A stretch of 8,677 nucleotides of DNA from Azoarcus sp. (GTDB lineage Bacteria > Pseudomonadota > Gammaproteobacteria > Burkholderiales > Rhodocyclaceae), in NCBI GenBank assembly GCA_031285365.1, contig JAITWP010000249.1, positions 1 through 8,677 of the forward strand. Reading direction: 5' to 3'. The notes under the pieces are model-generated. The model ran no database searches. It had not been told where the DNA came from and was given only the letters and a program-made list of their open reading frames with translations. Below are positions 6,027-8,677 of the stretch, piece after piece. How positions within the stretch are numbered: position 1 is the first letter of the stretch; every line of letters starts with the position of its first letter. Both the position numbers and the translations under genes were made by a program.

Positions 6027-7373
6027 ATGACTTCCAATCCCGATCCCGGTTTTTCCTACACCCAATCCCGGCTGCGAGAGATTGCCTCCGACATTCTCAA
6101 GGCCGCCCGCAAACGCGGCGCCTCGGCCTGCGAACTGGATATTTCGGAGGGCTTCGGCCAGTCGGTTTCCGTACGCATGGGCACTGTCGATACCATCGAA
6201 TACAACCGTGACAAGGGAGTCGAGATCACGGTTTATCTGGGGCAACGGCGTGGACATGCGAGCACGTCCGACTTTTCCCGCACCGCGCTCAACTCCGCGG
6301 TGGATGCGGCGCTCTCGATTGCCCGTTTCACCGCTCCCGACCCTTGCGCCGGGCTTGCCGACAAGGCATCGATGGCGCGTGAGTGCCCCGACCTCGACCT
6401 GTTTCACCCTTGGGATATTGAAGTTGACGACGCCATCACACTGGCGCGGCTGTGTGAAGAAGCCGCCTTCGCGGTCGATCCCTTGATTCGCAATTCCGAA
6501 GGCGCGAACGTCTCCACCCATCAATCGCATTTCGTTTCCGCCAACAGCCACGGTTTCATGGGCGGTTTTGCCAGCACCCGTCACGGGCTGTCATGTGCAG
6601 TCATCGCGGGCGAAGGTGACGCCATGCAACGCGAATACTGGCACGATTCCCGTCGTGACGCGGCCGAGATTCTTTCCGTCGAAGACGTCGGCCGCATTGC
6701 CGGAGAACGTGCGCTGGCCCGTCTCGGCGCAAAGAAAATCCGCACCCGTCAGGTTCCGGTCATCTTTGAAGCGCCGCTCGCGGTAGGGCTCATCGGCAAC
6801 TTCGTGCAGGCCGCAAGCGGCGGTGCGCTTTATCGCCGTTCGAGCTTTCTGCTCGACACCCTTGGCCAACAGGTATTTTCGCCCATCATCCACATCAGCG
6901 AGCGCCCTCACCTCAAGAAAGCCTTCGGCGCAACCTGGTTCGACAGCGACGGGGTTGCCACCCACGACCGCGAAGTCGTGACCGACGGCGTATTGCAGGG
7001 TTATTTCCTCTCCACCTACTCCGCCCGCAAACTCGGTCTCCAGACCACGGGCATCGCGGGCGGCTCGCACAACCTCCGGGTCAGATCCGGTGAAGACGAC
7101 CTCGACGCGCTGTTGCGCAAGATGGACAAGGGGCTGCTCGTCACCGAACTCCTCGGGCACGGCATCAACTACGTCACTGGCGACTACTCGCGCGGCGCGG
7201 CGGGTTTCTGGGTAGAAAAGGGGAAGATCAAGCATCCGGTGCAGGAAATCACCATCGCGGGCAACCTGCGCGACATGTTCCGCAACATTGTCGCCGTCGG
7301 CAACGATGCCCTGCCTAGAGGAGCCAAGCATTGCGGCTCGATCCTGATCGAAAGCATGAAAATTGCCGGATAG
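6027..7373 (+). CDS. pmbA: TldE/PmbA, metalloprotease TldD/TldE subunit
   Basis: This is a 448-residue cytoplasmic protein of the TldD/PmbA family. With TldD, which is not in this window, it forms a heteromeric protease that degrades unfolded peptides and in E. coli is needed for microcin B17 maturation and CcdA turnover. The protein is full length. Recognisable stretches are SVRMGTVDTIEYNRDKGVEITVY near residues 46-70, the central SANSHGFMGGF, and the C-terminal half with GLQTTGIAGGSHNLRV, LLVTELLGHGINYVTGDYSRGAAGFWVE and EITIAGNLRDMF. PmbA-type subunits lack the zinc-binding HExxxH of TldD, and none is seen here. The ATG at 6027 has no clear ribosome-binding site, but no better start exists. 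The gene is divergent from darP. Confidence 0.95.
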   Translation: MTSNPDPGFSYTQSRLREIASDILKAARKRGASACELDISEGFGQSVSVRMGTVDTIEYNRDKGVEITVYLGQRRGHASTSDFSRTALNSAVDAALSIARFTAPDPCAGLADKASMARECPDLDLFHPWDIEVDDAITLARLCEEAAFAVDPLIRNSEGANVSTHQSHFVSANSHGFMGGFASTRHGLSCAVIAGEGDAMQREYWHDSRRDAAEILSVEDVGRIAGERALARLGAKKIRTRQVPVIFEAPLAVGLIGNFVQAASGGALYRRSSFLLDTLGQQVFSPIIHISERPHLKKAFGATWFDSDGVATHDREVVTDGVLQGYFLSTYSARKLGLQTTGIAGGSHNLRVRSGEDDLDALLRKMDKGLLVTELLGHGINYVTGDYSRGAAGFWVEKGKIKHPVQEITIAGNLRDMFRNIVAVGNDALPRGAKHCGSILIESMKIAG

Positions 7374-7409
7374 AGATCACACCAGTCAAACACGCGGCGC
7401 AACTTCGGC

Positions 7410-7421
7410 TACAATCCGCGC
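7410..7421 (+). promoter_or_regulatory. Possible tRNA promoter -10 with GC-rich discriminator
   Basis: TACAAT at 7410-7415 is followed at once by a GC-only stretch, a discriminator type common in stable-RNA promoters under stringent control. It lies 33 bp before the tRNA. The -35 region (around 7386-7392) is weak. Confidence 0.4.
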
Positions 7422-7447
7422 CGCGCATGTTGATACAGCAGCGCCAC

Positions 7448-7523
7448 GCCCTTGTAGCTCAGTTGGTAGAGCAACGGTTTTGTAAACCGAAGGTCACGGG
7501 TTCGAATCCTGTCGAGGGCACCA
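7448..7523 (+). tRNA. tRNA-Thr (UGU anticodon)
   Basis: This is a complete tRNA gene of 73 bases plus encoded CCA (7521-7523). The acceptor stem is GCCCTTG/CGAGGGC with one T-G pair, the D arm is GCTC/GAGC, and the T arm contains TTCGAAT. The anticodon loop is TTTGTAA with TGT at 7481-7483, which reads ACA and related Thr codons. G1-C72 and C2-G71 fit threonine identity. The first pair of the anticodon stem (27-43) is A-A instead of a base pair, while the other four pairs are sound. It lies 74 bp after pmbA on the same strand and is followed by a terminator. Confidence 0.96.
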
Positions 7524-7548
7524 ACTACCATTCCGAAGCAGTCCGACG

Positions 7549-7591
7549 AAGGCCGAAAACCTGAATAAAAGCAAGGGTTCCGGCCTTTTTT
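7549..7591 (+). terminator. Rho-independent terminator after tRNA-Thr
   Basis: AAGGCCG (7549-7555) pairs with CGGCCTT (7581-7587), and AACC can extend the stem to GGTT on the inner side. A T-run (7586-7591) follows. It lies 25 bp after the tRNA and ends its transcript. Confidence 0.85.
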
Positions 7592-7662
7592 GTGTCCGTA
7601 GCAGTCCTGACCTGCCCTCGGAAATTCATCACCACCTACGCACGGTTGACGGCCATGGCAGG
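7592..7662. other. Gap between tRNA terminator and hicAB promoter
   Basis: I see no gene here. ACCTGCC at about 7610-7616 and GGCAGGT at about 7657-7663 form an inverted repeat. No integrase gene or clear att core can be identified from this side alone. Confidence 0.4.
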
Positions 7663-7691
7663 TTGAACGTACAGGGTGTAGCGACTATACT
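7663..7691 (+). promoter_or_regulatory. Sigma-70 promoter of hicAB
   Basis: TTGAAC at 7663-7668 and TATACT at 7686-7691 are separated by exactly 17 bp. Transcription would start near 7698, about 30 bases before the hicA ATG. This is the best sigma-70 promoter in the window. Confidence 0.7.
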
Positions 7692-7703
7692 TAGTTGCTG
7701 AAG

Positions 7704-7719
7704 AGCATCTGAAGATGCT
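7704..7719. promoter_or_regulatory. Palindromic operator candidate for HicB
   Basis: AGCATCT (7704-7710), two bases, then AGATGCT (7713-7719) form a perfect inverted repeat just after the predicted start of transcription. HicB antitoxins usually bind palindromes at their own promoter through a ribbon-helix-helix or HTH domain, so repression at this site is likely but inferred. Confidence 0.5.
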
Positions 7720-7729
7720 TGGGGGCGCA

Positions 7730-7981
7730 ATGTCGAAACAAGGAAAGCTGACTGAGAAACTACTGAATCCGCAGGTTGTCATGACTTGGCAGGAGTTGGT
7801 AACGCTGCTGTGTTCAGTAGGCTACCGGCAGGTGCAAGGCAGTGGTTCCCGTGTCAAGTTCGACAATGGCAATCCTCTTATGGCTATCAGTCTGCATAGG
7901 CCGCATCCGGGCAACGAACTTAAAGCCTATGTGAAACGGCAGGTAGTGGAACATCTGAAAGAAGGGGGGCTAATCCGATGA
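7730..7981 (+). CDS. hicA: HicA-family mRNA interferase toxin
   Basis: This is an 83-residue protein with the HicA double-stranded-RNA-binding-like fold signature: TWQELVTLLCSVGYRQV, then GSGSRVKF (37-44), SLHRPHPGNELKAYVKRQVVEHLKEGGL. HicA toxins cleave mRNA and block translation. The usual catalytic histidine of GSH is absent here: the motif reads GSR, as in a known variant subgroup, and the conserved histidines are H56 and H59 in LHRPHP. I chose the ATG at 7730, 4 bases after a GGGGG stretch. An ATG at 7715 would add five residues and overlap the operator candidate. The stop overlaps the hicB start (ATGA), so toxin and antitoxin are coupled. Codon use is less GC-rich than in the genes to the left, which suggests transfer. 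Confidence 0.9.
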   Translation: MSKQGKLTEKLLNPQVVMTWQELVTLLCSVGYRQVQGSGSRVKFDNGNPLMAISLHRPHPGNELKAYVKRQVVEHLKEGGLIR

Positions 7982-8313
7982 ACAATATGCTTAACTACCG
8001 TGGATACTATGGCTCTATCGAAGCCAGCCCCGAGGATAACTGCTTGTTCGGCAGGTTGCAGTTCATCCGTGCTTTAGTGAGCTATGAGGGGCAGACTGTG
8101 GCCGAGCTATCGCAAGCATTCCATGATGCCGTGGATGAATACCTGTCTGACTGTGAGGCTAAGGGCTATTCCCCTGAGATTCCATGTAAGGGTTCATTCA
8201 ACGTTCGTGTTGGGCATGACCTGCATCTAGCGGCAAGTGTTGAAGCGGCCAAGCGTTCCATGTCCCTCAATGATCTGACTCGTCGGGCTATTGCTGAGTA
8301 CATTGGGCAATAA
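7978..8313 (+). CDS. hicB: HicB-family antitoxin
   Basis: This is a 111-residue antitoxin that neutralises HicA and represses the operon. The N-terminal partial RNase-H-like domain shows LNYRGYYGSIEASPEDNCLFG (5-25), then YEGQTVAELSQAFHDAVDEYL. The C-terminal part (about 73-109), with FNVRVGHDLH and SLNDLTRRAIAEYI, is a ribbon-helix-helix DNA-binding domain. The GGGGGGC at 7964-7970 is a plausible ribosome-binding site for the ATG at 7978. A second ATG at 7987 gives MLNYRGY, the start seen in many relatives, so the true start could be either. The gene overlaps hicA by 4 bases. It ends 46 bp before hsdM. Confidence 0.93.
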   Translation: MNNMLNYRGYYGSIEASPEDNCLFGRLQFIRALVSYEGQTVAELSQAFHDAVDEYLSDCEAKGYSPEIPCKGSFNVRVGHDLHLAASVEAAKRSMSLNDLTRRAIAEYIGQ

Positions 8314-8359
8314 ATCGCCATGCTTGACACATAGAATCCCACCAAAAGGCCACCCAACC

Positions 8360-8677
8360 ATGAGCAGCAACAAGGAAATCGAACGGGCGGAACTGCACAA
8401 AACCATCTGGCGCATCGCCAACGACTTGCGCGGCAGCGTGGACGGTTGGGATTTCAAGAGCTACGTGCTCGGCATGTTGTTCTACCGATTCATCTCGGAA
8501 AACTTGACTGCCTACCTGAATGCTCAGGAACGCAAGGCAGGCGACCCGAACTTCGACTACGCCAGACTGAACGATTCCGCTGCCCAACAGGGTCGGCAGG
8601 AAATCATTAACGAAAAAGGTTTCTACATCCGGCCCTCGTACCTGTTTGAAAACGTGCGCAAGTGGGCACGGGATGAT
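8360..8677 (+). CDS. hsdM: Type I restriction-modification methyltransferase subunit HsdM, N-terminal part
   Basis: This begins the modification subunit of a type I restriction-modification system, which methylates adenine in the recognition site together with HsdS and supports restriction with HsdR. Only the first 106 codons are in the window; full-length HsdM is usually about 500 residues, so the methyltransferase motifs are not visible. The visible part matches the HsdM N-terminal helical domain: ELHKTIWRIANDLRGSVDGW, then FKSYVLGMLFYRFISENL, and NEKGFYIRPSYLFENV near the edge. The start at 8360 has only a weak AAGG upstream. TTGACA at 8324-8329 is a good -35, but no -10 follows at the right distance. 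It lies 46 bp after hicB, so the toxin-antitoxin pair may help maintain this locus. Confidence 0.93.
   Translation, partial: MSSNKEIERAELHKTIWRIANDLRGSVDGWDFKSYVLGMLFYRFISENLTAYLNAQERKAGDPNFDYARLNDSAAQQGRQEIINEKGFYIRPSYLFENVRKWARDD

Noticed and set aside
8324..8337. TTGACA plus TAGAAT as an hsdM promoter
   Set aside because: The two boxes are only 2 bases apart, so they cannot act together as -35 and -10.
8288..8587. Minus-strand open frame of 99 codons
   Set aside because: It is antisense to the start of hsdM and the end of hicB, both with clear family matches.

Overview
The window looks like the chromosome of a GC-rich proteobacterium, probably beta or gamma. The coding sequences are GC-rich in third positions, the tRNA gene encodes its own CCA, and darP (yjgA) lies divergent to pmbA, as in Escherichia coli and relatives. 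I cannot name the genus.

Positions 1-685 hold the left part of an IS110-family (IS621-like) insertion sequence on the minus strand: the first 159 codons of the transposase, cut by the window edge, and about 205 bp of noncoding left end. That left end folds into two guide loops of the bridge-RNA type. The guides can be read directly: one loop matches TCCGCCCCT + ACGC, and the other pairs with the element's own terminus. The element has inserted into a REP-like palindrome cluster (684-792), and an intact copy of the same target remains at 784-796.

Positions 799-3770 are a likely envelope-stress locus. A secreted Spy/CpxP-like protein (minus strand) is divergent from an OmpR-type response regulator and its membrane histidine kinase, whose genes overlap by 4 bases. 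The shared intergenic region carries two tandem TGATACAAA repeats that could be the regulator's operator. The sensor loop of the kinase contains two separate short tandem duplications.

Positions 3857-7373 are housekeeping genes: a small SpoIIAA-like (STAS-fold) protein, DAHP synthase (aroG), the ribosome-maturation factor darP, and the TldE/PmbA protease subunit. aroG and darP share the minus strand with a 65-bp gap.

Positions 7448-7591 hold a tRNA-Thr(UGU) gene followed by a Rho-independent terminator. Beyond it lie genes typical of genomic islands, with lower-GC codon use in the first two: a HicA/HicB toxin-antitoxin pair with a clear sigma-70 promoter and a palindromic operator candidate, then the start of hsdM (type I restriction-modification), cut by the right edge. 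This suggests that an accessory island begins at the tRNA gene.
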